Source: Nevskiaceae bacterium (GTDB taxonomy: Bacteria; Pseudomonadota; Gammaproteobacteria; Steroidobacterales; Steroidobacteraceae). From it: DNA of 64,000 nucleotides. Shown here piece after piece: positions 25,870 through 34,884 of the stretch (position 1 is the first letter of the stretch; each line of letters begins with the position of its first letter). The notes beneath the pieces are model-generated. The model did not search any database and was not told where the DNA came from. It worked only from the letters and a program-made list of their open reading frames with translations. Location: assembly GCA_024234075.1 (NCBI GenBank), contig JACKOV010000002.1, positions 434,001 through 498,000 on the forward strand, in the 5' to 3' direction. A program made the position numbers and the translations under genes.

Positions 25870-27314
25870 AACGCCGGGCCCGCGGCGCCGTTGCCGCAGC
25901 CGCCGCGCTTGCGTTAGCGCCGGTTGGCTTGCTGCCGTGGCCCACGACTGCGCTGGCCGCCGGTGGCGGCCACGGCACGCAGCGTCCGGCCAGGAGTGCA
26001 TCCACCGTGCCCGGCGCGGACTCGGTGCAGGCGATCACGCTGGCCAATGGCCTGCGGGTGATCGTCTGGAGCGACCACGACATCCCGAACGTCGCGCTCT
26101 ACAACTGGGTGCGGGTCGGCAGTCGCAACGAAGCGCCGGGCATCACCGGGCTGGCGCATTTTTTCGAGCACATGATGTTCAACGGCACGTCCCGACGCGC
26201 GCCGGGCGAGTTCGATCGCCAGATGGAAGCGCAGGGGGGTGCCAACAACGCATTCACCAGCGACGACGTCACGGTCTACCAGGACTGGTTTCCGCGCAGC
26301 GCGCTGGAGCTGGTCTTCGACCTCGAGGCCGATCGGCTCGCGAACCTGGCGTTCGATCCCGAGGTCGTCGAGAGCGAGCGTGGCGTCGTGTTCTCGGAGC
26401 GGCGTTTCAGCGTCGAGGACAACAATCCGTCGTTCCTGTTCGAGCAGGTGCAGTCCACGGCCTTCGTCGCGCATCCCTACCAGATTCCGACGATCGGCTG
26501 GCCATCGGATATCCGGGCCTGGAAACTCGAAGATCTGCGGGCGTTTTTCCACACCTACTACGCACCGAACAATTGCACGCTGGTGGTGGTCGGCGATGTC
26601 ACGCCCGAAGAGGTGTTCGGGCTCGCCCGACGTTGGCTGGAGCCGATCCCGCGCCGCGAGCCGCCACCGCCGGTACGCACCCGCGAGCCGCAGCAGCTGG
26701 GCGAAAAGCGGGTCCGCGTCGAACGCAAAGCGCAGACGCCGCTGCTGCAAGTTGCCTACAAGGCGCCTGCGGCCGACGATCCGGGCGGGCCGGCATTGAA
26801 TCTGCTGCTGTCGGTGCTCGGCGAGGGCGATTCGTCGCGGCTGCATCGTGAGTTGGTCGAGACGCAGAAGCTCGCGATCGATGTCAGGGCGATCTGGAAC
26901 GAAAGTCTCGATCCCGGTCTCGCCTGGTTCATGCTGGCGCTGCCGGAGGGTGGAGATCCGGCAGCGCTGGAGCAGGCCCTCGATGCTCAGCTGCAACGCG
27001 TCGTGGCCGAAGGCGTGACCGCCGCCGAGCTGCAGCGCGCCAAGAATCTGGCCGCCGCGGCGTTCTGGAACTCGCTGGCCACCATCGACGGCAAGGCGCG
27101 CCTGCTCGGCGAATACGAAGTCATGCAGGGTGGCTGGCAGAAACTGTTCGATGCGCCTGTGACCTACGAGGCCGTGACGCGCGAGCAGGTGCAGGCCGCG
27201 GCACGCGAGCTGTTGCAGGTGCGCCGTCGCACGGTGGGTGTGTTGCAGCCGCGCCTGTCGTCGCCGACGCCGGACGGGGCGGCAGATCCCGAGCCGACCG
27301 AGGAGTCGCCGTGA
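25866..27314 (+). CDS. M16-family zinc metallopeptidase, catalytic subunit
   Basis: The 482-residue exported protein starts at a GTG within GTGA, with a signal peptide (residues 1-31). The inverted zinc motif HXXEH is intact: His98, Glu101 and His102 in HFFEHMMFNGT. The downstream glutamate in VESERGVVFSER is the third ligand. The second M16 domain covers about 225-420. The family (pitrilysin, processing-peptidase-like) degrades small peptides inside a clamshell. In bacteria an active subunit is often encoded beside an inactive partner, as is seen here with the next gene, which overlaps by 4 bases. Confidence 0.93.
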   Translation: MKRRARGAVAAAAALALAPVGLLPWPTTALAAGGGHGTQRPARSASTVPGADSVQAITLANGLRVIVWSDHDIPNVALYNWVRVGSRNEAPGITGLAHFFEHMMFNGTSRRAPGEFDRQMEAQGGANNAFTSDDVTVYQDWFPRSALELVFDLEADRLANLAFDPEVVESERGVVFSERRFSVEDNNPSFLFEQVQSTAFVAHPYQIPTIGWPSDIRAWKLEDLRAFFHTYYAPNNCTLVVVGDVTPEEVFGLARRWLEPIPRREPPPPVRTREPQQLGEKRVRVERKAQTPLLQVAYKAPAADDPGGPALNLLLSVLGEGDSSRLHRELVETQKLAIDVRAIWNESLDPGLAWFMLALPEGGDPAALEQALDAQLQRVVAEGVTAAELQRAKNLAAAAFWNSLATIDGKARLLGEYEVMQGGWQKLFDAPVTYEAVTREQVQAAARELLQVRRRTVGVLQPRLSSPTPDGAADPEPTEESP

Positions 27315-28870
27315 TCGCAGTCATGGTGGGCGGGTGTCGCGCAGCAGCAGTATTTGCAGCGTCGGTGCGTTGGGTGGCGGCTTCGCGGTCATGGCGAAGC
27401 GCGAGCTTCGGAGTCTGCCTGTTCGTCCTGCTGCAACTGCTCGCGCCCGCAGCAGAGGCGGCGCCCGCTGCGAGCCAGGCGGTGGCATCCGTGCCGTCGC
27501 CGGCTGCGCCCGTGCTGCGGGTTCCCGAGTATCGTCGCGTGCAATTGCCGAACGGCATCGTGCTGTTGCTGATACCGCTGCGCGAGGTGCCGCTGACGGC
27601 GTTCACCGCGGTGGTGCGGGGCGGAGCGCTGGGTGACCCGGCCGGCAAGGCCGGTCTCGGCTCGCTGGTGGCGGCACTGCTCGAGAAAGGTGCCGGCGTG
27701 CGCGATGCGTTCCGGTTTGCCGATGCGGTAGCCGATGTCGGCGGCAGTTTCGGCGCCAGGGCCGGTGCCGAGTCGATCACGATCAGCGGGCAGTTCCTGT
27801 CGCGTGATCGCGAGCTGATGATCGAGTTGCTGGCCGATGCACTGCAGCGGCCGCGCTTCGATGCCACCGAGTTCGTCAAGCTGCGTGCGCGCCACGTCGA
27901 GCTGATCAAGGCGGGCAAGGACAGCAATCCTTCCGGCCTGCTGGCCGATTACGGGCGGGCATTGCTGTTCGGTGCGCATCCCTACGGTTCGCCGATAGAC
28001 GGCAGCGAGCGTTCGCTGGCGGCGATCGATCACGACGATGTCCGTGAGTATTGGGCCGGATATTTCGGTGCCGATCGCCTGACCCTGGCATTTGCCGGCG
28101 ATTTCGACCCGGCCTGGATCGAGACGGCGCTGCGTCGCGCTTTCGGCCGGCTCGGCCCGGCGCGAATGGCCTTGCCCGTCTTGCCGGAGCCGGCCCGGAT
28201 TACGGGCCGGCGGGTGCTGCTGGTCGACTCGCCCGCTGCGGCACAGACTTACTTCTGGCTCGCCAATGTCGGGGTTGCACGCCGCTATCCGGATCGTGCC
28301 GCGCTCGATATCGTCAACACCCTGTACGGTGGTCGTTTCACGTCGATTCTGAACACCGAACTGCGGGTCAAGTCGGGCCTGTCCTACGGTGCGCGTTCGA
28401 GTTTCGTGCGTGGCAGCGTGCCGGGCGAGTTCGCGATCAGTTCGTTCGCGCAGACCGAGAACACCGCCAAGGCGCTCGATCTCGCCCTGGAGACGCTCGC
28501 GAGCCTGCACCGCCAGCCGCTGGAGCCGGCGATGCTGCAGAGTGCGCGCAGCTATGTGCTCGGCCAGTTTCCGCTGCGACTCGAAACCGCGAGCCACTGG
28601 TCCGGCCAGCTTGCGGACCTCGAGTTCTTCGGTCTCGGTCGCGACTACATCGAAGGCTACGGTCCGGCGCTGGCTGCGGTGACGCTGGCGGACACCGCGC
28701 GGGTGATCGCGGCGGACTTTCCGCCGCCGCAGGATCTGGCGATCGTGCTCATCGGCGATGCGGCGCGGATCCGGGATGAGGTGCGTCGTTTCGGCCCGCT
28801 GCAGGAACTGGCGCTGGCGGCCCCGGATTTCCTGCCGCCGTCCCCGACGGCGGCGGAAGCTGCGAGGTAG
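27311..28870 (+). CDS. M16-family peptidase-like protein, non-catalytic partner
   Basis: The protein has up to 519 residues, with a signal peptide in the first 60 or so residues; the GTG at 27311 is the first start and the hydrophobic core is FGVCLFVLLQLLAPA. The M16 fold is clear (RVQLPNGIVLLLIPLREVPL, GALGDPAGKAGLGSLVAALL). The zinc motif is lost: the place of HXXEH reads LVAALLEKGAG. The C-terminal domain keeps the R/Y substrate-loop pattern, with LRVKSGLSYGARSSF. It is therefore the structural partner of the preceding active protease, translated from an overlapping GTGA. Confidence 0.9.
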   Translation: MIAVMVGGCRAAAVFAASVRWVAASRSWRSASFGVCLFVLLQLLAPAAEAAPAASQAVASVPSPAAPVLRVPEYRRVQLPNGIVLLLIPLREVPLTAFTAVVRGGALGDPAGKAGLGSLVAALLEKGAGVRDAFRFADAVADVGGSFGARAGAESITISGQFLSRDRELMIELLADALQRPRFDATEFVKLRARHVELIKAGKDSNPSGLLADYGRALLFGAHPYGSPIDGSERSLAAIDHDDVREYWAGYFGADRLTLAFAGDFDPAWIETALRRAFGRLGPARMALPVLPEPARITGRRVLLVDSPAAAQTYFWLANVGVARRYPDRAALDIVNTLYGGRFTSILNTELRVKSGLSYGARSSFVRGSVPGEFAISSFAQTENTAKALDLALETLASLHRQPLEPAMLQSARSYVLGQFPLRLETASHWSGQLADLEFFGLGRDYIEGYGPALAAVTLADTARVIAADFPPPQDLAIVLIGDAARIRDEVRRFGPLQELALAAPDFLPPSPTAAEAAR

Positions 28871-28965
28871 CGGGGCCCTGAGTTATCATGAGCGCAGGGG
28901 CGCGATCCTGCCGTGAACCGGATGGCCAACGCCATTACGGCCAAACAACATTTAGGAACCATACG

Positions 28966-29589
28966 ATGCAACTGACCGATGTCCTCAACCAGATGGGCGG
29001 GCTGCAGTCCATGGCGCGCCAACTCGGTGTCAGCGACACGCAGGCTGCTTCCGGTGCTGCCGCCTTGCTGCCGATGATCCTCGGAGGCTTCAAGAAGCAG
29101 GCGCAGGCGCAGCCGGCCGGCATCGGCGACCTGGGCTCGTTGCTGAACGGCCTCGGTGGTGCCGGTCTGCTCGACGAGGTGCTCGGTGCTCAGCCGGCCA
29201 ATGTTTCGCGGGGCAACAACGTGCTCGGCCAGATCTTCGGCTCGCCCGACGTCAGCCGCGCCGTCGCGCAGAACGCAGCCGGTCGCACCGGGCTCGATCC
29301 GGCGCTGCTGAAGAAGATGCTGCCGATCCTGGCGATGCTCGTGGCCGGCTACATGGCGCGTCAGCAAAGCGGCGCGGCGCGCAGCAATCTCAGCGGCGCC
29401 GGCGCGGCTGCAGGTGGCGCAGGGGCCCTGGCCGGTGCGCTTGGCGGGCTGCTTGGCGGCGGTGCCGCGGCATCCGCTGGCAGTAGTGGTGCCGGCGGTA
29501 TCGGTGGTCTGGCGTCGATGCTCGACCTCAATGGCGACGGCAACCCGCTGGACGACATCATCGGCATGGCCGGCAAGTTGATGCGCTGA
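28966..29589 (+). CDS. YidB-like DUF937 family protein
   Basis: The protein has 207 residues from the ATG at 28966, preceded by TTAGGAACC. It is rich in Gly, Ala and Leu, with the DUF937 opening (VLNQMGGLQSMARQLGVSDTQ) and repeated LLPMILGGF, LLNGLGGAGLL and LGGLLGGG turns. It ends with DLNGDGNPLDDIIGMAGKLM, a calcium-loop-like DxNxDGxP segment usual in this family. There is no signal peptide. The molecular function is unknown. It is separated from the M16 gene by 95 bases and so may have its own promoter. Confidence 0.85.
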   Translation: MQLTDVLNQMGGLQSMARQLGVSDTQAASGAAALLPMILGGFKKQAQAQPAGIGDLGSLLNGLGGAGLLDEVLGAQPANVSRGNNVLGQIFGSPDVSRAVAQNAAGRTGLDPALLKKMLPILAMLVAGYMARQQSGAARSNLSGAGAAAGGAGALAGALGGLLGGGAAASAGSSGAGGIGGLASMLDLNGDGNPLDDIIGMAGKLMR

Positions 29590-29615
29590 CGATCGCCCTC
29601 GTCCGCAGCGGCCCG

Positions 29616-29837
29616 GCCAACATAGAAACGGGTCAGTTCCCGAGTCATCGCGCGCAGGTGGGTGAGGCCGGCGATGCTGACTACGCAGCGATGCAGATCC
29701 GGCTCGTTGATCGCGCTCGTAAGTGGCGCATAGCTGCCGTAGCGCCAGCCGACGATGCACAGGCGATGGGCATCGGCGGCGCCCTGTGCGACTAACCAAC
29801 TTGTCGATCGTTCTCTGGATGCCAGCGGCTTCGGCAT
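29616..29837 (-). pseudogene. Fragment of an S9 prolyl-oligopeptidase-type peptidase
   Basis: The minus-strand frame reads WLVAQGAADAHRLCIVGWRY followed by GSYAPLTSAINEPDLHRCVV and SIAGLTHLRAMTREL. This is the nucleophile region of S9 peptidases (normally RxCIVGxSYGGYAAL...PDLYRC). The catalytic serine position is Arg (GWRYG instead of GWSYG), and there is no N-terminal propeller or C-terminal Asp/His part. The preceding bases in another frame (IQRTIDKL) look like the upstream helix, which implies a frameshift. It fills the 311-base gap between the YidB-like gene and the RCC1 lipoprotein. The rest of that gap holds nothing recognisable. Confidence 0.7.
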
Positions 29838-29900
29838 CGATCATTTGCCGCTGCGGCCGCCGGCGCCTCGAACCGGGCGATTTAAGTGAAAGTCCGGCGC

Positions 29901-31910
29901 TTACGGCCCGGCGCTGAAGTTGGGCACCTCGGCCGGAGTGCTCGTGCCGGTGGTGGACAACGCGGGATTGCCGAGCTGGTCAGCATTGTTGTCGCCCCAC
30001 GAGAGCAATCGCCCATCGGCGCGGATCGCGAGGCCGAAGGAGCGTCCACCGACCGCCGCGGTGATCGCGTTGGCGATGCCGTTGACCGCGCCATAACTGC
30101 CGCGTGCGGTCGTCGTGCCGTCGCCGAGCGAGCCGGTCTCGTTGCTGCCGGCGGCACGCAGCACGCCATCGGCGCCGACGAACAGCGACAGCATGTCGGC
30201 CCCTGCCGCATCGACGACATCGGTTTGCACGCCGACCGGTGTCGGCACGTCGTTGGTCGTCAGGCTGGTCAGGCCGAGCTGGCCGTCGCTGTTCTTGCCC
30301 CAGGCGAGACCGATGCGGCGGCTGGTGATCGCCAGCGACAGGTCGCCGCCGGCTCGGATGCGCACCACATCCTGCTGCGCGGCCGTGGCCACGGGCACGC
30401 GGCTCAGCACGAAATCGCCGGTACCAAGCTGACCCGCCGCATTCGCGCCCCAGGCCCAGACACTGCCGTCGCTGCGCAGTGCCAGCACGTGGCTGTTGCC
30501 TGCGGCAACCGCGGTCACCTGGGTGATCCCCGTGACTTCGGCCGGGGAGAACGACGAGAAGCGGTTGCCGGTGCCGAGCTGGCCGTCGCTGTTCAGGCCC
30601 CAGGCGAATACACGGCCGTCGGCGAGCACCGCGACCGAGAATTCGCGACCCGCGGCGATCGACACCGCGGCATCGGGCAGTGTGACCTGGGTCGGCGTGT
30701 TGCGGTTCTGTTGATCGCCGGCGCCGAGCTGCCCCGAGGTATTGCGACCCCAGGCATAGACGTCGCCAGTGCTGCTCAGCAGCAGGGCATGGTTGCCTCC
30801 TGCGGCGATGCGGCTGGCGGCGACTCCGGCCGGCAGCGTCACCGCGACCGGCGTGTCGGTGGCGCTGCCATTGGTCCCATCGCCGTGCTGGCCCTCGGCG
30901 CCATACCCCCAGGCCGCGACGCTGCCGTTGCTGCGGCGGACCACCGTGAACGACTCGGCGGCCGTGGCCGTGCCCGAGGTCGCGACCTCGGCGAACGGCG
31001 TGGTCGGTGCCGCGACGGCAGCCGCCACCGTGTTCAGCGTGGCAGCGGCGCTGCGGGTGCTGCCCTGCGCGTTGCTGATCACCACCGTGTACTGCGTAGC
31101 GTCGTCGGCTACGGTCAGCGGCGGGGTGACATGGCGGTTGGTCGTGGCGCCGGGAATGATCGCGCCGTCGCGCTCCCACTGGTACTGCAGGTTGCCGCCC
31201 GTGGCCACCACGCCGAATACCGCGCGTTCGCCGATCGCGGCGCGTTGCGACAAGGGGCCGGTGACGACCGCCGGTGTCGCGGTCACGGTCAGCAGCACAG
31301 CATCGCTGCCGACGATGCCTGCGCCGTTGATCACGTCGACGCTGATGGCGACGCCGTCGTCGCCGGCCACCGTGGCGGCGGTGGTGTAACTCGCTGCCGT
31401 GGCGCTCGCGATGGCGACGCCGTTGCGGCGCCACTGGTAGGTGAGACCCTGGCCGCTCGCCGCGACACTGAAGCTCGCGGTGGCGCCGACCGCCACCGTC
31501 TGCGCAACCGGCTGGGTCGTGATGGTCGGCGGCCCATAGACCGCGAGCGTCGCTTCGCTGCTGGTGACCGAGCCGACGTCGTTGCTGACGATGACCGAGT
31601 AGCGCGCACCGTCGTCGGCGATGCTCAAGGCCGGCGTGGTATAGGTGCCGGCGGTTGCGCCGAGGATGGCCACGCCGTTGCGCTGCCACTGGAAGGACAG
31701 GGGGCCCTTGCCGCCGACGCCGATGTCGAAGGTGGTGGTGGCGCCGACGAAGGCGGCACGGTCGCGAGGTTGCTGGCTGATCGAAGGCTCGGCCGAGCCG
31801 CCGGAATCGAGGCAGCCCTGCAGCAGCAACAGCGGTCCGAACAGGACGACGGCGAGCGCGGCGGCCCGGATCCAGCGCAAAGGCGCGCGCGACGACATCA
31901 GCAGGTTCAT
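29901..31910 (-). CDS. Lipoprotein with Ig-like domains and RCC1 repeats
   Basis: The 669-residue protein starts at the ATG 31908-31910 behind GGGGAGAG. A lipoprotein signal ends at LLLLQGC. Three or four immunoglobulin-like domains of about 90 residues follow, each with the pattern QPxxxxVxVGxxxxFxV, YQWxRNGVAI and an A/GxYTTP strand. A seven-bladed RCC1-type propeller fills about 350-669, with repeats such as VYAWGRNTSGQLGAGDQ, VFAWGLNSDGQLGTGN and VWAWGANAAGQLGTGD. Such proteins usually sit on the surface or in the periplasm and bind proteins or glycans. No enzymatic domain is seen. A longer start at 31997 adds a polar leader and is less likely. Confidence 0.88.
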   Translation of the reverse strand: MNLLMSSRAPLRWIRAAALAVVLFGPLLLLQGCLDSGGSAEPSISQQPRDRAAFVGATTTFDIGVGGKGPLSFQWQRNGVAILGATAGTYTTPALSIADDGARYSVIVSNDVGSVTSSEATLAVYGPPTITTQPVAQTVAVGATASFSVAASGQGLTYQWRRNGVAIASATAASYTTAATVAGDDGVAISVDVINGAGIVGSDAVLLTVTATPAVVTGPLSQRAAIGERAVFGVVATGGNLQYQWERDGAIIPGATTNRHVTPPLTVADDATQYTVVISNAQGSTRSAAATLNTVAAAVAAPTTPFAEVATSGTATAAESFTVVRRSNGSVAAWGYGAEGQHGDGTNGSATDTPVAVTLPAGVAASRIAAGGNHALLLSSTGDVYAWGRNTSGQLGAGDQQNRNTPTQVTLPDAAVSIAAGREFSVAVLADGRVFAWGLNSDGQLGTGNRFSSFSPAEVTGITQVTAVAAGNSHVLALRSDGSVWAWGANAAGQLGTGDFVLSRVPVATAAQQDVVRIRAGGDLSLAITSRRIGLAWGKNSDGQLGLTSLTTNDVPTPVGVQTDVVDAAGADMLSLFVGADGVLRAAGSNETGSLGDGTTTARGSYGAVNGIANAITAAVGGRSFGLAIRADGRLLSWGDNNADQLGNPALSTTGTSTPAEVPNFSAGP

Positions 31911-32053
31911 CGAGTCTCTCCCCGTGGGCCGGCGCGGCACGCTCGACAGGGCGGGCTCCGGGGCGCGGCTCTGGTTCTGACCGCGCGATCGCGGCAAGGT
32001 TCTGAAGGCGACGGATTATGCCGGGCGGCGGTCGGTCGGGCTAGGCGGCCGGC

Positions 32054-32887
32054 CTATTTCGTCAGGCGTCGCCGTGCGATCCGGATCGCCAGCGCGACGC
32101 CGAGCAGGCCGTAGCCGAGCAGCACTGCGATGTTGAGCAGCGGATGCTCGAGCGGCCGGCCGAGCGTGATGCCGCGCACCAGGTCGACGCCATGCGACAG
32201 GGGCAGCACCCGGGCGACGAGGCGTATCGCTTCGGGCAGCGAATTGCGCGGAAAGAACACGCCGGAGAGGAACATCATCGGCGTGATCACCAGCGTGAAG
32301 TAGTAGGTGAAGGAATCGTAGGAGCGCGCCAGCGTGGTCACCACCAGCGCGATGCCGGAAAAACACAGGCCGATCAGCACCACGACCGGCAGCACGGTCA
32401 GCGGTCTCAGCCCGTCGACCACGCCGAGGCCGTACATCACCAGCAGGATCGCGACCCCCGACAGCAGCGCCTTGCAGGCGCCGGCCCAGAGCCATTCGCC
32501 GAGCACCACGTCGCGCACCGTCATCGGCGCGTGCAGGATGCCTTCCCAGGTGCGTTGCACGGCGAGTCGCGAATAGGCCGACCACAGCGCCTCGAACGAG
32601 GCACTGTTCATGGTGCTGTAGCAGAGCATGCCGGCGGCGAGGAAGTTCAGATAAGGCACGCCGTCGAGTGCCGGCAGGAACGCACCGAGGCCGTAGCCGA
32701 GACCCACCAGGAAGATCAGCGGATCGACGAGGTTGCCGACCAGCGACGAGAACATCAGCTTGCGCCACACCAGGAAATTGCGGCCGATGACCTGCAGCGG
32801 CCGGAAGCGTGCCTGCGCATCCGGCGCGACACCGAGTGTGCCGCCGCTCGCGCCCGGCATCGGCTGCAGTGCGCTGCGATCAGTCAC
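32054..32887 (-). CDS. ABC-2 type exporter permease (NodJ-like)
   Basis: The 277-residue membrane protein has six predicted spans. It shows the NodJ/ABC-2 pattern: VWRKLMFSSLVGNLVDPLIFL at the first helix, YLNFLAAGMLCYSTMNSASFE, a loop RTWEGILHAPM, MMFLSGVFFPRNSLPE before the fifth helix, and a C-terminal basic end. Its start overlaps the upstream ATPase gene by 8 bases, so both subunits are made together. The NodIJ family exports lipo-chitooligosaccharides in rhizobia. Outside rhizobia the substrate is unknown, and no nod genes are seen here. Confidence 0.92.
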   Translation of the reverse strand: MTDRSALQPMPGASGGTLGVAPDAQARFRPLQVIGRNFLVWRKLMFSSLVGNLVDPLIFLVGLGYGLGAFLPALDGVPYLNFLAAGMLCYSTMNSASFEALWSAYSRLAVQRTWEGILHAPMTVRDVVLGEWLWAGACKALLSGVAILLVMYGLGVVDGLRPLTVLPVVVLIGLCFSGIALVVTTLARSYDSFTYYFTLVITPMMFLSGVFFPRNSLPEAIRLVARVLPLSHGVDLVRGITLGRPLEHPLLNIAVLLGYGLLGVALAIRIARRRLTK

Positions 32888-33812
32888 GGATGTCGCGTCC
32901 GGTCAGCTTGATGAACACGTCCTCGAGATTGGCGGCTCGCTTCAGCGCCCGCAGCCGCGGCCAGCCGTCGAGTGTCGCCAGCAGCGCCGTGGCGTCGTGC
33001 GCGTAGCAGAACGCTGTTTCACCGGCGACTTCGATCCGGCTGGAGGCGGTGCGGCCGAACGCCGCGGCCCAGTCGCGCACGCCGTCGCCGTAGATTTCGA
33101 CGACCTGGGGCTCGATCTCGCGTTCGATCAGGTTGCGGGGCGAGTCGAGCGCGATCAGTTCGCCGCGATCCATGATGCCGACGCGCTGGCAGAGGCGTTC
33201 GGCCTCATCCATGAAATGGGTCGTCAGGATCAGCGTCTTGCCGGCGTTGAGCAGCGACTTCAGGCGGTCCCAGACCAGATGGCGCGCCTGCGGATCGAGA
33301 CCGGTGGTCGGCTCGTCCATGAAGATCACCTGCGGGTCGTTGACCAGCGAGCGTGCGATGGTCAGGCGACGCTTCATGCCGCCGGACAGCGCATCGATCT
33401 TTGCTGTCGCCTTATCGCCGAGTCCGGCGAATTCCAGCAACTTGGGCACGTTGGCGCGGGCCTGTGCGGCAGGGATGCCGAAATAGCGAGCGAAGATCAC
33501 CAGGTTTTCGGTGACGGTGAAATCCGGATCGAGATTGTCGAATTGCGGGACGACACCGACCCGGTAACGGGCCTCGCGCGCCGCCTGCGGCACCGGCAGA
33601 CCAGCGAGCTCGACGGTGCCGGAGTCGGGCGCGGTCAGACCGAGGCAGCAGCGCAGGGTGGTGGTCTTGCCGGCGCCGTTCGGCCCGAGCAGTCCGAAGC
33701 ACTCGCCGGCGGGGACCGCGAAGCCGACGCCGCGCACCGCCGGCACGCCGCCATACGATTTGCGCAGCTCACGCACCGCGAGCACGGCGGCAGTGGGCAC
33801 GGGGTCGGTCAT
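32880..33812 (-). CDS. ABC exporter ATP-binding subunit (NodI-like)
   Basis: The 310-residue ATPase has Walker A LLGPNGAGKTTT at about 41-52, Q-loop VVPQFDNLD, signature LSGGMKRRL, Walker B VIFMDEPTTGLDPQ and H-loop LTTHFMDEAE. The sequence FDNLDPDFTVTENL after the Q-loop is characteristic of the NodI branch. It precedes and overlaps the permease gene by 8 bases. Its own start overlaps the DUF924 stop by 4 bases, so the three genes form one unit read leftwards. Confidence 0.93.
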   Translation of the reverse strand: MTDPVPTAAVLAVRELRKSYGGVPAVRGVGFAVPAGECFGLLGPNGAGKTTTLRCCLGLTAPDSGTVELAGLPVPQAAREARYRVGVVPQFDNLDPDFTVTENLVIFARYFGIPAAQARANVPKLLEFAGLGDKATAKIDALSGGMKRRLTIARSLVNDPQVIFMDEPTTGLDPQARHLVWDRLKSLLNAGKTLILTTHFMDEAERLCQRVGIMDRGELIALDSPRNLIEREIEPQVVEIYGDGVRDWAAAFGRTASSRIEVAGETAFCYAHDATALLATLDGWPRLRALKRAANLEDVFIKLTGRDIRD

Positions 33813-34429
33813 GAACCGAAACGCTCGCCGCCGGCCTCGAGCCAGGCGATCTCTTCGGGGGTCGATGCGCGACCGAGGAAGCCGTTACGGTGTGGAAAGC
33901 GGCCGAAGCGGCGGACGATGTCGCGGTGCTTTTCGGCGAAGTCGAGCGAACCCGCGAGCACCGGCTGCCAGTCCGGCGGCGATTCGTCGCGCAAGCGGCG
34001 GAATGCCGCCACCGACTCCTCCTGGACGTCCAGTGCCTCGCTGTGTTGCAGCGGCATGTAGAAGAACGAGCGCGCCGCCGGATCGAGCGTCGCGTCGGCG
34101 GCTTTCTGCATGCCATCGAGCGTCAGTGCGGCAGCGCGGTCGTCGGTCGCAAAAGCCAGCGCCGTGCCGCGGTGGATGTGGCGCGGGAACTGGTCGAGCA
34201 GCAGGATCAGGGCCAGCCGTTGCCGCGGGCTGTCGGCCCAGGCGTCGAGCTCGCCGGCGGCGGCGCGAGCGGTCAGTGCGCCGAACTGCTCGCCGATGAC
34301 CCGGTCGCGGGCTGCACGCGCCTCGGCATCCCGCCCACCGAACCACTCCGGCTGTCTGGCGGCGAACCGCGCGGGGGTCATCGGCTCGCGGCCGAACCAG
34401 AAGTCGAGCACGGTGCGCGAGTGATTCAT
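33809..34429 (-). CDS. DUF924 family protein
   Basis: This 206-residue cytoplasmic protein is of the DUF924 family. It has VLDFWFGR at the N terminus, EWFGGRD, LILLLDQFPRHIHRGTALAF near 75-95 and FFYMPLQHSEALDVQEESV around 120-138, all expected for the TPR-like fold of this family. The biochemical function is unknown. The gene lies first in the leftward unit with the NodIJ-like exporter (ATGA overlap). It diverges from hemP, whose promoter lies in the 175-base gap. Confidence 0.88.
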   Translation of the reverse strand: MNHSRTVLDFWFGREPMTPARFAARQPEWFGGRDAEARAARDRVIGEQFGALTARAAAGELDAWADSPRQRLALILLLDQFPRHIHRGTALAFATDDRAAALTLDGMQKAADATLDPAARSFFYMPLQHSEALDVQEESVAAFRRLRDESPPDWQPVLAGSLDFAEKHRDIVRRFGRFPHRNGFLGRASTPEEIAWLEAGGERFGS

Positions 34430-34567
34430 CCATGCAGGATACCAGCCGGCCTTGGCTCCCCACGGTGGCCGACCGCGCTTGCCGGGGGTATCCGGTCCGG
34501 CGCGGGACGGCCGCCGGCATCCAGGCAGGGAGTACAGGCGAGCCTGCAGGCAGGGCGAAAGAGGCTC

Positions 34568-34596
34568 TTGCGGATCAAACGCGAATCGTTATCATT
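34568..34596 (+). promoter_or_regulatory. hemP promoter with overlapping Fur box
   Basis: TTGCGG (34568-34573) and TATCAT (34590-34595), 16 bases apart, make a plausible sigma-70 promoter. AATCGTTATCATT at 34584-34596 reads AATGATAACGATT on the other strand, 11 of 13 matches to the Fur core AATGATAATCATT, and covers the -10 element. Iron-bound Fur would therefore block transcription. The expected transcription start is within a few bases of the hemP ATG at 34605, so the message could be nearly leaderless. Confidence 0.7.
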
Positions 34597-34604
34597 CTTA
34601 ACTC

Positions 34605-34781
34605 ATGAGCTTCGACATCCGACGTCCGCCCCACCCAGCCACCCCTTCGCGTGAGCCCCCGCCACGTCGCCTGCGCAGTACCGAGCTGTTCGCAGGCCGC
34701 CGCGAGGTGCGCATCGAGCATCAAGGCGTGGAGTATCGGCTGCGTCTGACCCGTTTCGAGAAGTTGATCCTGACCAAGTAA
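34605..34781 (+). CDS. hemP: HemP family hemin-uptake protein
   Basis: This is a 58-residue protein, too short for ordinary ORF cut-offs. The C-terminal half has the HemP signature: STELFAGRREVRIEHQGVEY followed by RLRLTRFEKLILTK. The first 20 residues are Pro/Arg-rich and variable. HemP is a small Fur-regulated protein needed for haem uptake or for full expression of the haem receptor gene in several proteobacteria. The Fur box directly upstream fits this. No haem receptor gene follows. Instead there is a 31-codon ORF and an unknown 177-residue protein. Confidence 0.92.
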   Translation: MSFDIRRPPHPATPSREPPPRRLRSTELFAGRREVRIEHQGVEYRLRLTRFEKLILTK

Positions 34782-34884
34782 CCCGCTTTCCCCCAGCCAG
34801 CCGCCGCGTCGTTACACCTTCCCTGTGCGCGTGCCGCCAGCCAGTGACCCGCCCGACAGGGCTGCACCACTCTTGGAGGCTGAC

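Noticed and set aside
29886..32114. A 742-codon plus-strand frame opposite the RCC1 lipoprotein
   Set aside because: The minus strand has a lipoprotein signal, Ig-like and RCC1 repeats. The plus frame mirrors the repeat structure but has no motif of its own.
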